From: Lepidostoma basale
Taxonomy: Eukaryota; Arthropoda; Insecta; Trichoptera; Lepidostomatidae
Length of the DNA: 64,000 bases
NCBI GenBank assembly: GCA_022606425.2
Contig: JAHDVF020000087.1
Span: 124,001-188,000, forward strand
Direction of reading: 5' to 3'
Part shown: positions 31,405 to 40,312 of the stretch, in pieces
How the letters are laid out: every line of letters starts with the position of its first letter
How positions within the stretch are numbered: the first letter of the stretch is position 1
Notes under the pieces: model-generated
What the model was told of the DNA's origin: nothing
The model's input: the letters and a program-made list of their open reading frames with translations, nothing else
Database searches by the model: none
Translations under genes and position numbers: made by a program

Positions 31405-32870
31405 TTACGTTAAGAGAAAAGTTGTGGAAAATACTGTGTGAATATGGAATAAGTACAAAACTGATCACGGCAATTAAGTCGCTATACACGGAGAGCACTG
31501 CTAGTGTCAGAGTAAATGGAGATCTTACAGCCTGGTTTGATATCAATAGAGGTGTCAAACAGGGCTGCGTAATGTCCCCGTGGTTATTTCATCTGTATAT
31601 GGACAAGTACAGGGGGAGTAAGGGGGATCCTATTGACTCTTCGAGCGGTGCATGGCCATCACCGTGGTGATGGCCATGCTACGCTGGAGGATTGATCTGA
31701 TCCCAAGTACTTATCCACACCTCCTCGACTTTGGTCTCCCCTGTAAACTGTGCGAAATGGTAGAGATCGAGTGTGAATAACCTCGGTGGATAATATTGAT
31801 GCATAGGCTAACGTGGAAGGACACCTCGCCAACCCGTCTGGCAAGCGTGGCGTTGTAATGCCAACCACCCCCCGTATGACATGTCATACATGAAGAAGTA
31901 TGGGGGAGGCCTATGTGTCCAGCAGTGGACGACAACGGCTATTAAAGAAGAAAAGATGGACAAGTGTATGAAAGAGGGTTGGATGTAGGTGCCAAAATGA
32001 GCAGAGTGTCAGTTAGCTGTCTCTTGTATGCGGATGACGCTGTCCTACTTGCAGACAACGAGCATGAACTACAAGTCCTGGTGAATAGTATGTATGAGGC
32101 ATGCATGCGAAATGATCTGCTGATGAATGTCAACAAGTCCAAGGTAATGATTTTTGAAAAGGAAGAAACCACGACAGTCTGCAACATTAGCGTGAATGGT
32201 GAAAATTTGGAGCAAGTAGTTGAGTTTGTGTATTTAGGTAGTATGTTTACAGTGGAGAGGGATATTGAAAGAAGGGTTGGGGCAGGCAACAGAGTGAATG
32301 GTGCACTTAAAGTTGTCATCGCAAACAAAAACCTATCTAAAAAAGCTAGAATGGCAGTGCACAATGGTGTTCTTCTACCGACCCTTATGTATGGAAACGA
32401 AGCATGAAACTGGCAAAGGAAGGATGAAAGTAGAATAAATGCAGTAGAAATGAGATCTCTTAGACGAATGTGTGGATATTCTGTGTATGATAGAGTGTCG
32501 AATGAAAATATAAGAAGTGAATGTGGTGCGAATGAAAGTGTTATGAACAAAATAAGGAAATTGTCATTAAGATGGTTTGGACATATGGAAAGAATGAATG
32601 AAGAAAGAATGGTAAAAAAAATATATGATAATGATGTAAATGGAACCAGAAATAGAATCGGAAGACCGAGGAAAACGTGGCACGATCAAATCAATCAAAT
32701 ATTGAATGTCGGTCACGTGAGGAGTCGGAGAAATCGACGTGCGTGCATGACAAGATGTATGAATGTTGAGGAAGCGAATTGAGTAATGTCAGGAAAGAAA
32801 GGTGTGGCAGTCCATTCTTTCTGCCTACCCCTTCGGGGAGACGGCGTGATGGTTAGTTAGTTAGTTAGTA
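31405..32870 (+). mobile_element. T-LINE copy, S1/S4 mosaic, with reverse transcriptase and a nested SINE-like insertion
   Basis: First part: KLWKILCEYGISTKLITAIK, SLYTESTASVRVNGDLTAWF and KQGCVMSPWLFHLYMDK. After the insertion at 31608-31955 the ORF resumes with MDKCMKEGLDVGAKMSR, CLLYADDAVLLADN (YADD box), the NKSKV segment, an in-frame stop in MYGNEA*NWQRKDES, and an end that mixes S1 (GYSVYDRVSNENIRSECGA) with S4 (NESVMNKIRK). (TTAG)n lies near 32852-32868. Confidence 0.85.
31608..31955 (+). mobile_element. 348-bp SINE-like insertion with a 9-bp target duplication
   Basis: Flanked by ATGGACAAG at 31599-31607 and 31956-31964. It ends GGCCTATGTGTCCAGCAGTG plus an A/G-rich tract, the 3' end of the Q-type LINE (EAYVQQW). 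The 5' portion has no ORF and includes a hairpin, ATGGCCATCACC with its inverse, at about 31653-31678. Confidence 0.8.
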
Positions 32871-33004
32871 AATAAGATAATGTTCCACGTATCCACGGTT
32901 TTATCCAAATTTTACATGGCCGAAAATACGTTTTCTCTCTGGAGGCTTGTTTGATCTTCGTTAAGTTTAATTTTAATTAGTGATAAGACTATGAAAAACT
33001 ATAA

Positions 33005-33310
33005 TAGTGTTTAAAGAAGTGTACTGACAATTTTGTGCAAGGTGCCCCCTTCTGACACCCCCTCAAAGGGGCGGATGTACGACACAAGACGGCGACTTCC
33101 GGCAAGATAGTCGGCCGAGGAACCCACCAGTGCGACCATCTTTGCTTTATATAAGGTTCCCACCACCACCCGAGACTATTATAGGACGCAGCGACGCCCT
33201 TTCGTCAGTCTCGCTGCACTATCTAGGCCTTTTAACCTTGTACATCTCGCGCGCGGCCTCACATCTCTGTATTATTAAGAGTAAATATTAATGCTTAATA
33301 AACATAAATC
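33005..33310 (+). mobile_element. Candidate solo LTR
   Basis: A TATA-like TATATAAGG near 33150 lies upstream of a GC-rich leader and an AATAAA near 33297. This promoter-plus-polyA layout fits an LTR. Clear TG...CA ends and a target duplication were not found, so a fossil promoter is possible. Confidence 0.25.
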
Positions 33311-33450
33311 TCCATAGATGGCGTTAGTATGTAGATTATATATACTCGTATAGAGTAATCTTAAAAAGATTAACATATGTAATCTAAATCTTCATAGATG
33401 GCGCATTGAAACTGACATGTGAAATCTGGTGTAGGACTTTAACATATATA
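33299..33450. mobile_element. Long-TIR foldback element, interior fragment
   Basis: TCCATAGATGGCGTTAGT, ATTAACATATGTAATCTAAA and GATGGCGCATTGAAACTGAC match the interior of 25965-26490. Confidence 0.65.
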
Positions 33451-33464
33451 CAACAACAACAAAC

Positions 33465-34575
33465 CATCACGCCGTTTCCCCGCAGGGGTAGGCAGAGAGA
33501 ATGGACCGCCACACTACTCTATCCTGGCAGACCTCTCTAGCTTCCTCCACATTCATACATCGAGTCATACACGCACGTCGATTCTTCCGGCTTCTGACAT
33601 GACCAACTTTTAATATTTGTTTAATTTGGTCATGCCATGTTTTCCTCGGTCTTCCTCGACTCCTTACTCCATTTACATTGTTAACGTATACTTTTTTAAC
33701 CATTCTTTCTTCACCCATGCGCTCCATATGTCCGAACCAACGCAGCGAACCTTTCATAATTTTGTTCATAATACCTTCTTTGGCTCTACACTCCTTCCTA
33801 ATATCAGCATTTGAGATTCTGTCGTACATCGTTCTACCACACATACGTCTTAGGGACTTCATCTCTACCGCATTTATTCTGCTCTCATCTTTCTTCTGCC
33901 AGTTCCATGCTTCGCTTCCATACATAAGGGTTGGAACCAGAACTCCATTGTGAACGGCCATATTCGCTTTCATTGATAAATTCTTGTTTCCAATAACTAC
34001 TTTTAAAGCTCCATTCACTTTGTTACCCGCACCAACCCTTCTTTCGACGTCACTATCCGTTCGGCTGTGAACATGCTTCCTAAATACTCAAATTCCCTCA
34101 CCTGTTCCAAGTTCTCTTCGTTCACACTTATATTACAAACTGTCATTTGCTCTTCCCTTTCGAAAACCATCACCTTTGACTTTCCGACATTCATCATTAA
34201 ATCATTTGACTTGCATACCTCATACATTCTCGACACCAAGACTTGTAATTCGTCCGCACTATCCGCAACGAGAACGGCATCGTCCGCGTAAAGCAGACAG
34301 TTTACAGACAGATCACTCATCTTAGCACCAGCATTTATACCTTTAAGTTCTTTCATACACTTGTCCATATGCAGTTGAACAACCAAGGGGACATCACGCA
34401 GCCCTGCTTAACACCCTTCGTGATATCAAACCAGGGCGTGATGTCCCCATTTACCCTAACACTGGCAGTGCTCCCTTCGTAGAGAGAAGCAACCGCCCGT
34501 ATCAGTTTTGTGCTCACTCCGTATTCGGACAGGATTGACCACAGTTTATCCTTGTTCACTCGATCATAGGCTGTT
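33465..34575 (-). mobile_element. T-LINE copy, S2, longest member by ORF coverage
   Basis: On the minus strand: KLWSILSEYGVSTKLIRAV, DITKGVKQGCVMSPWLF, then (frameshift) MDKCMKELKGINAGAKMSD and CLLYADDAVLVADS with the YADD box, then (frameshift) MNGALKVVIGNKNLSMKANM, RTMYDRISNADIRKECRA and [20 protein letters not shown] to SAYPCGETA. The start codon, endonuclease and 5' reverse transcriptase are missing. Confidence 0.9.
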
Positions 34576-34770
34576 GTAATGTTGTAATTACATAAAGCGC
34601 GCGCTTAACCCAACCAATGACAGGTCATAAGTCCTGTAAACACCTTGATCAACCATATTCAGTTTCCAGTTTGCATCTTCGTCTCTATTGAGGTACAATT
34701 AAATTTCATGAATTAATCACCCACCATGGGTGAAATCCAGTATTCGTATACAAGTATCACAAAAAATATA
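34575..34770. mobile_element. Long-TIR foldback element, right arm
   Basis: AACCCAACCAATGACAGGTC through TCTCTATTGAGGTACAATTA, then TCACCCACCATGGGTGAAAT and GTATTCGTATACAAGTATC. It ends about 50 bases before the AKR ATG exon, so it may lie in or near the gene's promoter or first intron. Confidence 0.7.
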
Positions 34771-34822
34771 AGAAATGTATAAATTTACAGTATGAATGCC
34801 TTCGCTTGTTCTAGGTGCAAAA

Positions 34823-34894
34823 ATGGCGAAGTCTTCCACAGCCAAGTTGAACAATGGTTCTGAGATTCCTCTACTGGGGCTGGGAACATACGCC
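34823..34894 (+). CDS. Aldo-keto reductase, exon 1 (start)
   Basis: The ATG at 34823 opens MAKSSTAKLNNG and IPLLGLGTYA, the N-terminal beta-hairpin and first strand of the AKR barrel (GLGT motif). It is 72 nt and ends at a GTAAGT donor in phase 0. An acceptor-like TTGTTCTAG eight bases before the ATG implies a non-coding exon upstream. The full protein (exons 34823-34894, 38426-38602, 39904-40020, 40098-40265, 43360-43563, 46052-46231) is 305 aa, close to the usual 310-325, and every intron is phase 0. NADP(H)-dependent carbonyl reduction in the cytosol is expected. Similarity to lepidopteran AKR2E-type enzymes (some reduce 3-dehydroecdysone) is from motif memory, so the substrate is not assigned. 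Confidence 0.9.
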
Positions 34895-34959
34895 GTAAGT
34901 TGTTATATTTCTATACAAGAACTACATTAATTAATATTTCAATTGTTAAATGCAATACA

Positions 34960-35705
34960 TTCTTTGGTATTGCATTTGAATGCATTCGCAGAAGAATGTA
35001 CGACGATTTGTGATATAAGTGCGATGGGCGAGAAATCGGAGCAAGTTACCGAATTCACGTATCTGGGAAGCATGTTGACAAGAGACGGAAAAATGGAGAA
35101 AGACATCGAAAGGAGGGTTGGTGCTGGTAATAAAATAAATGGCGCACTCATTACTGCAAATGGAAATATATCCACAGAAGCAAAGATGGCAGTACACAAT
35201 GGAGTTCTAGTGCCAACCCTTATGTATGAAAGTGAAGCTTGGAGCTGGCAAAAGAAGGATGAAAGCAGGATAAACGCCGTAGAAATGAGATCACTAAGAA
35301 GAATGTGCGGGAAAACGTTGTATGATAGAATACCGAACGATGAAATAAGAAAAAAATGTAAGGCAGATGACTGCATCATGGATAAAATTAAAAAAGGATC
35401 ACTGAGATGGTTCGGACATATGGAACGAATGGATGAGAGTAAAATGTTGAAAAAGTTGTACACAAGCAGTAGCGTGAGTGGGAAAAGAAGCCGAGGACGA
35501 CCGAGGAAAACATGGCATGACCAAATTAATCAATAACTAAAAGGCGGCCACATTCGAAGTCGGAATAATCGACGTGCGTGCATGGTACGATGTATGGATG
35601 TAGATGAATCCCGAGAGGTATGCCAGGGCAGGCCATTGTGGCGATCCATCCTCTCTGCCTACCCCTCCGGGGTAATGGCGTGATGGTTAGCTTGTTAGTT
35701 AGTTT
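34960..35705 (+). mobile_element. T-LINE fragment, S3, in AKR intron 1
   Basis: Open from CDISAMGEKSEQVTEFTYLG through LTRDGKMEKDIERRVGAGNK, KTLYDRIPNDEIRKKCKADD and [14 protein letters not shown], then an in-frame TAA (35534) and the remainder GHIRSRNNRRACMVRC. The tail GATGGTTAGCTTGTTAGTT ends near 35705. Same strand as AKR. Confidence 0.9.
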
Positions 35706-36039
35706 TTTAAATGCAATTCAATTCAATACACTTGGCTGCATTCTTACAGTCGGTTCGGATTTGAATCTGAATGGTAATTGCGGGGTATACTTGTGAAATT
35801 TGAGGGGTTTTTGTGTGTTATATCGCACGCTTAATAGAACACTGGCTTAACTCAAAAAAGCAAGTTTTGCTCAATCTGACATGAGTCGGTGTTTTAACAA
35901 AAACAGTCGAAAAACACGTACGAATGGATAGCGTTAACATTGTGAAAAATAGATGGATAGCGTTAACACAAGCCTCTGTCTAATGTTAACTCAATTATGA
36001 CCTAAACCATAATCGGTCAGTTTACTACTAAGCGTGCGA
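35706..36039. other. Unassigned intron sequence
   Basis: Part of AKR intron 1; nothing recognised. Confidence 0.35.
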
Positions 36040-36735
36040 TATGATGGATGTTTGTGTGAAATATGATGGATGTTTGTGTAAAATATGATAGATGTTTGTG
36101 TGAAATATGATGGGTGATTGTGTGTTATATGATGGATGTAGGTGTGAAATATGGTGGGTGTTTGTATGTAATATGGTGGGTGTTTGTGTGAAATATGATG
36201 GGTGTTTGTGTGTTATATGATGGATGTTTGTGTGAAATATGATGGGTGTTTGTGTTATATGGTGGGTGTTTGTGTGAAATATGATGGATGTTTGTGTGAA
36301 ATATGATGGGTGTTTCTGTGAAATGTTAGGGAAATTTGTGTGAAATATGGAGGATATTTTGAAATATGAGGAATGTTTGTGTGAAATATGATGGGTGTTT
36401 CTGTGAAATGTTAGGGAAATTTGTGTGAAATATGAAGGATGGTTTTAGTGAAATATGTGGGAAATTTGTGTATAATATGAGGAATATTTGTGTGAAATAT
36501 GGGGGATATTTTGAAATATGAGGAATGTTTGTGTGAAATATGAGGGATATTTGTGTGAAATATGAGGGAAGTTTGTGTAAAATATGAGGGATATTTGTGT
36601 GAAATATGAGGGATATATATGTGAAATATGAGGGATGTTTGTGTGAAATATGAGGGATATTTGTGTGAAATATGAGGGATATTTGTGTGAAATATGAGGG
36701 ATGTTTGTGTGTGATATGAGGGATATTTGTGATAA
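36040..36735. repeat. 22-bp minisatellite in AKR intron 1
   Basis: About 30 degenerate copies of a TATGAGGGATATTTGTGTGAA-type unit (22 bp), with TGATGGGTGTTTG variants in the left half and GAGGGATATTTG variants in the right half. The minus strand stays open through part of it only because the unit lacks stops. Confidence 0.85.
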
Positions 36736-36736
36736 T

Positions 36737-36935
36737 TGTTAAAAAGTTGTACACAAGCAGTGTGAATGGAAAACGATACCGAGGACGGCCGAGGAAAACA
36801 TGGCATTATTAAATAAATCAATTACTAAAGGGAGGCCACATTCGAAGTCGTTTAAATCGGCGAGCGTGCGTGTAACGATGTATGAATGCAGAGGAATATT
36901 GAGAGGTATGTCAGGGTAGAGAAGTGTGGCCGAAG
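36737..36935 (+). mobile_element. T-LINE remnant, S3
   Basis: Starts VKKLYTSSVNGKRYRGRPRK; several stops follow (GHIRSRLNRRACV, CMNAEEY). No tail. It begins exactly where the 22-bp array ends. Confidence 0.75.
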
Positions 36936-37149
36936 TAGTTATTATAGTTACCTGTATGTGCTTTGTTGGTTTTCTGCTATCTGTTTGCTAAATACATAAC
37001 AATGTTTTCTTGGCAGGGGCACTAAACCATTGGTGAGGGCAACATCTAGTTCGCATGACTTACTAATAATATGTTTTAGATCACTCCCTTTGGAATGGCG
37101 TTGCTAGGGACCGATGGAAGAGACCAACCTCCTTGTGGTGATGTCAGAG

Positions 37150-37715
37150 ACTCGTTCCTCTCGGACAGAGATGGACATCTCTCATACGAATGGAGCAATG
37201 TCCACTCTTGATTCTACGGAGTATTCTGCCTCCTTAACGTCGGACCATTGCTCTTGTGCTCCTGGTATAATGCGTCATCTATCCCACTGCATTCCTCTCG
37301 GGCAGAGATGGACATCTTTCATACGAATGGAGCAATGTCCACTCTTGATTCTACGGAGTATTCTGCGTCCTTAACGTCGGACCATTGCTCTTGTGCTCCT
37401 GGTATAATGTGTCATCTATCCCACTGCATTCCTCTGCAGAGATGGACATCTTTCATACGAATGGAGCAATGTTTACCCTTGATTCTACCGAGTATTCTGC
37501 CTCCTTAACGTCAGACTATTGCTCTTGTGCTTCTGGTATAATGTGTCATCTATCCCACTGCATTCCTCTCGGGCAGAGATGGACATCTTTCATACGAATG
37601 GAGCAATGTCCACTCTTGATTCTACGGAGTATTCTGCCTCCTTAACGTCTGGTCATTTCTTGTGTTCCTGGTATAATGCGTCATCTATCCCATTCTTGAT
37701 TCTACGGGGTATACT
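37150..37715 (+). repeat. 137-bp tandem array, LINE-tail derived, in AKR intron 1
   Basis: ATGGACATCT recurs at 37171, 37308, 37442 and 37579 (periods 137, 134, 137). The unit (GAGATGGACATCTTTCATAC, TTGATTCTACGGAGTATTCT, TTGCTCTTGTGCTCCTGGTA) parallels the J-LINE 3' region at 53504-53612 (GAGATCGACGTCTTTCATG, TTGACTTTAGAAAGTATCTT, GCGTTCCTGGTA). Confidence 0.85.
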
Positions 37716-37783
37716 ATTCTGAACTCTTCCATCGTCTCTGCTTTTGGTTTTGACTTTAGTATTGTCTCTGTTTACCTGAACAG

Positions 37784-37858
37784 CTTAATTTCGACCTGGT
37801 GGATGGAGACGCAGCACCCCTGCCGACCCTCGCCCAGAAAGAGCAGCAGAGCACCGAG
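37784..37858 (+). other. Candidate cassette exon inside AKR intron 1
   Basis: 75 bp, phase 0 at both ends, no stop, bounded by TTACCTGAACAG and GAG/GTGAGC. It encodes LNFDLVDGDAAPLPTLAQKE plus QQSTE. GC-rich against AT-rich surroundings. The FDLVDG...PLPTL pattern loosely recalls the AKR N-terminal hairpin. It could be an alternative exon, a decayed duplicate of the N-terminal exon, or coincidence. Confidence 0.35.
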
Positions 37859-37924
37859 GTGAGCTTGTCCCATCCATAGAAAGTCATCGCTTCTATATGG
37901 ACATGTGGATCGCATGGGTAAAGA

Positions 37925-38125
37925 AATCTGAATGAATTACGTAGTCGCGGACGACCAAGGAAAACATGGCACAACCAAATTAATCGATTACATCGCCGGG
38001 CGTCGTGAGAAAGAGAAAGAATCGTGTATGGATGTGGAGGAATCTAGAGAGGCGTGTCAGGATAGAGTAAAATGGCAGTCCATTCTCTCTGCCTACCGTT
38101 TCGGAGAAGCGGCGATAAGGTCAGT
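37925..38125 (+). mobile_element. T-LINE 3' remnant resembling the satellite ancestor
   Basis: Encodes SCMDVEESREACQDRVKWQS and ILSAYRFGEAAI, the extreme C-terminus of the T-LINE ORF, then GGTCAGTTAGTTTTA as a weak tail. Its VEESREACQD form is intermediate between LINE copies and the 100-bp satellite unit. Confidence 0.7.
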
Positions 38126-38264
38126 TAGTTTTATTTGTTTATTTAAAGGTAAGTTTATTTATTTATTTATATTTTGAGTTCATATTTAACGTATAACAAC
38201 ATACTAACAACTCATTCAGGCATTTCTCCTTATTTTGTCATGCAGTCTTCTATCATACAGATAG

Positions 38265-38375
38265 CATTTCTGTCCGGGCCTTAGCGAGGACAGACGCGTC
38301 ATTCCCATGGAATATAATAAAACTAGTATAAAACAGACGTTTTCATTCGTATTCATTATTTCATATGGAGTTTCA
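38265..38375. repeat. Foldback-arm repeat related to 3893-4655
   Basis: GACGCGTCATTCCCATGGAA and AAACAGACGTTTTCATTCGT match the right arm of the 280-bp repeats and the 22020-22130 repeat. It ends about 50 bases before AKR exon 2. Confidence 0.65.
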
Positions 38376-38425
38376 CATCATTGTTCAGGATGCAATATAT
38401 ATAATTTTTATTGTGGGTGTTCTAG

Positions 38426-38602
38426 CGCGGTGGCAGTCGCCATGAAGAGTGCCGTTTGGCTGTGGAGGCCGCTCTGGAGGCCGGCTACCGCCACATAGAC
38501 ACAGCGGCCTTCTACGACAACGAGGAGGAGGTCGGACTCGGCATCAGGAACAAGGTGGCTGATGGGACCGTCAAGAGAGAGGAAGTCTTCCTCGCTACTA
38601 AG
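38426..38602 (+). CDS. Aldo-keto reductase, exon 2 (active-site Asp, Tyr, Lys)
   Basis: The acceptor GTGTTCTAG precedes 59 codons; the donor AAG/GTATAG follows. It encodes [40 protein letters not shown] and REEVFLATK. In the assembled protein these supply catalytic Asp49 (HIDTA), Tyr54 (AFYDNEEE) and Lys83 (LATK). The phase-0 ends match its neighbours. The donor is followed almost at once by the 100-bp satellite array, so nearly all of intron 2 is satellite. Confidence 0.95.
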
Positions 38603-38611
38603 GTATAGAAC

Positions 38612-39857
38612 TAGAGTATTGCTCCACCGTCTCTGCCTGTTGTGTTAGAAGGGGAACAGCGCACGGCACGCTGTATGGATGTGAAGGCTAGAGGAGCGTG
38701 TCAGGATGGAAGAGTGTGGCGGTCCACCGTCTCTGCCTGTTGTGTTAGAAGGGGAACAGCGCACGGCACGCTGTATGGATGTGAAGGCTAGAGGAGCGTG
38801 TCAGGATGGAAGAGTGTGGCGGTCCACCGTCTCTGCCTGTTGTGTTAGAAGGGGAACAGCGCACGGCACGCTGTATGGATGTGAAGGCTAGAGGAGCGTG
38901 TCAGGATGGAAGAGTGTGGCGGTCCACCGTCTCTGCCTGTTGTGTTAGAAGGGGAACAGCGCACGGCACGCTGTATGGATGTGAAGGCTAGAGGAGCGTG
39001 TCAGGATGGAAGAGTGTGGCGGTCCACCGTCTCTGCCTGTTGTGTTAGAAGGGGAACAGCGCACGGCACGCTGTATGGATGTGAAGGCTAGAGGAGCGTG
39101 TCAGGATGGAAGAGTGTGGCGGTCCACCGTCTCTGCCTGTTGTGTTAGAAGGGGAACAGCGCACGGCACGCTGTATGGATGTGAAGGCTAGAGGAGCGTG
39201 TCAGGATGGAAGAGTGTGGCGGTCCACCGTCTCTGCCTGTTGTGTTAGAAGGGGAACAGCGCACGGCACGCTGTATGGATGTGAAGGCTAGAGGAGCGTG
39301 TCAGGATGGAAGAGTGTGGCGGTCCACCGTCTCTGCCTGTTGTGTTAGAAGGGAACAGCGCACGGCACGCTGTATGGATGTGAAGGCTAGAGGAGCGTGT
39401 CAGGATGGAAGAGTGTGGCGGTCCACCGTCTCTGCCTGTTGTGTTAGAAGGGGAACAGCGCACGGCACGCTGTATGGATGTGAAGGCTAGAGGAGCGTGT
39501 CAGGATGGAAGAGTGTGGCGGTCCACCGTCTCTGCCTGTTGTGTTAGAAGGGGAACAGCGCACGGCACGCTGTATGGATGTGAAGGCTAGAGGAGCGTGT
39601 CAGGATGGAAGAGTGTGGCGGTCCACCGTCTCTGCCTGTTGTGTTAGAAGGGGAACAGCGCACGGCACGCTGTATGGATGTGAAGGCTAGAGGAGCGTGT
39701 CAGGATGGAAGAGTGTGGCGGTCCACCGTCTCTGCCTGTTGTGTTAGAAGGGGAACAGCGCACGGCACGCTGTATGGATGTGAAGGCTAGAGGAGCGTGT
39801 CAGGATGGAAGAGTGTGGCGGTCCACCGTCCCTGCCTGTTGTGTTAGAAGGGGAACT
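38612..39857 (+). repeat. 100-bp LINE-derived satellite filling AKR intron 2 (12 units)
   Basis: CCGTCTCTGCC recurs at 38626, 38726, ... 39326, then 39425 (one 1-bp deletion at about 39350), 39525, 39625, 39725, and CCGTCCCTGCC at 39825. The units are otherwise essentially identical. Each carries the frame CMDVKARGACQDGRVWRSTV, matching the T-LINE C-terminus (CMNVEEAREVCQDRVVWRSI). The array takes about 1245 of the 1301 intron bases; only about 10 bases separate it from the donor and 46 from exon 3. Confidence 0.95.
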
Positions 39858-39903
39858 GTGTACTCTATTTGAGTTGCTGATAATGTTTTGCGTTTGTTTC
39901 CAG

Positions 39904-40020
39904 TTGTGGAACGACAGACACGATTATGACAAGGTGGTGCCATCTCTAAAGGAGTCCCTGAAGCGTTTTGGGTTAACTTATGTAGATCTCTACCTTATCC
40001 ACTGGCCAGTGGGCCTGAAG
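39904..40020 (+). CDS. Aldo-keto reductase, exon 3 (active-site His)
   Basis: The acceptor GTTTGTTTCCAG precedes 39 codons: LWNDRHDYDKVVPSLKESLK, RFGLTYVDLYLIHWPVGLK. The His of LIHWPV is His116 in the assembled protein and completes the Asp-Tyr-Lys-His tetrad. The donor AAG/GTATGT is followed by a 77-bp intron, the only short intron in the gene and probably close to ancestral intron size. Confidence 0.95.
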
Positions 40021-40097
40021 GTATGTCTCCCTGATTGCCTGTTGATCTGATGTGTAGATGTGTCCTTAGTATTGTAATCTGTGTATCGTATGTGTAG

Positions 40098-40265
40098 GAA
40101 GACGGGTCCTACTCCGACGTGGACTATCTCGAGACTTGGAAGGGAATGGAAGAGTGCCTCCGTCTCGGGCTGACGCGCTCCATCGGCGTCTCCAACTTCA
40201 ACATCGCCCAGCTCACTCGGCTGCTGGCGGCCTGCTCCGTGCAGCCTGTCACCAACCAAATAGAG
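40098..40265 (+). CDS. Aldo-keto reductase, exon 4
   Basis: 56 codons between ATGTGTAG and GAG/GTGACT: EDGSYSDVDYLETWKGMEEC, LRLGLTRSIGVSNFNIAQL, TNQIE. It contains the family signature GLTRSIGVSNFN and the substrate/cofactor-side strand ending NQIE. Confidence 0.95.
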
Positions 40266-40312
40266 GTGACTTGTTCTTTCCGGCTAATGTGTCAAATGGA
40301 AGTAACCAACTA

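Noticed and set aside
36040..36735. CRISPR-like or regulatory repeat array
   Set aside because: Units of 22 bp are contiguous and degenerate with no spacers: an ordinary minisatellite.
36326..36821. Minus-strand frames of 136-142 codons with a repetitive Ile/His/Phe pattern
   Set aside because: They are translations of the 22-bp minisatellite in AKR intron 1.
39245..39463. Open frames of 60-94 codons repeated every 100 bp in the satellite arrays
   Set aside because: They exist only because the unit lacks a stop in some frames; the period (100) is not a multiple of three and the sequence is a LINE-tail remnant, so they are not separate genes.
38612..39857. Assembly artefact explanation for the satellite array
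   Set aside because: Not excluded, but the array carries a 1-bp deletion in one unit and a variant last unit, so it is not a simple copied block; unit number still needs long-read support.
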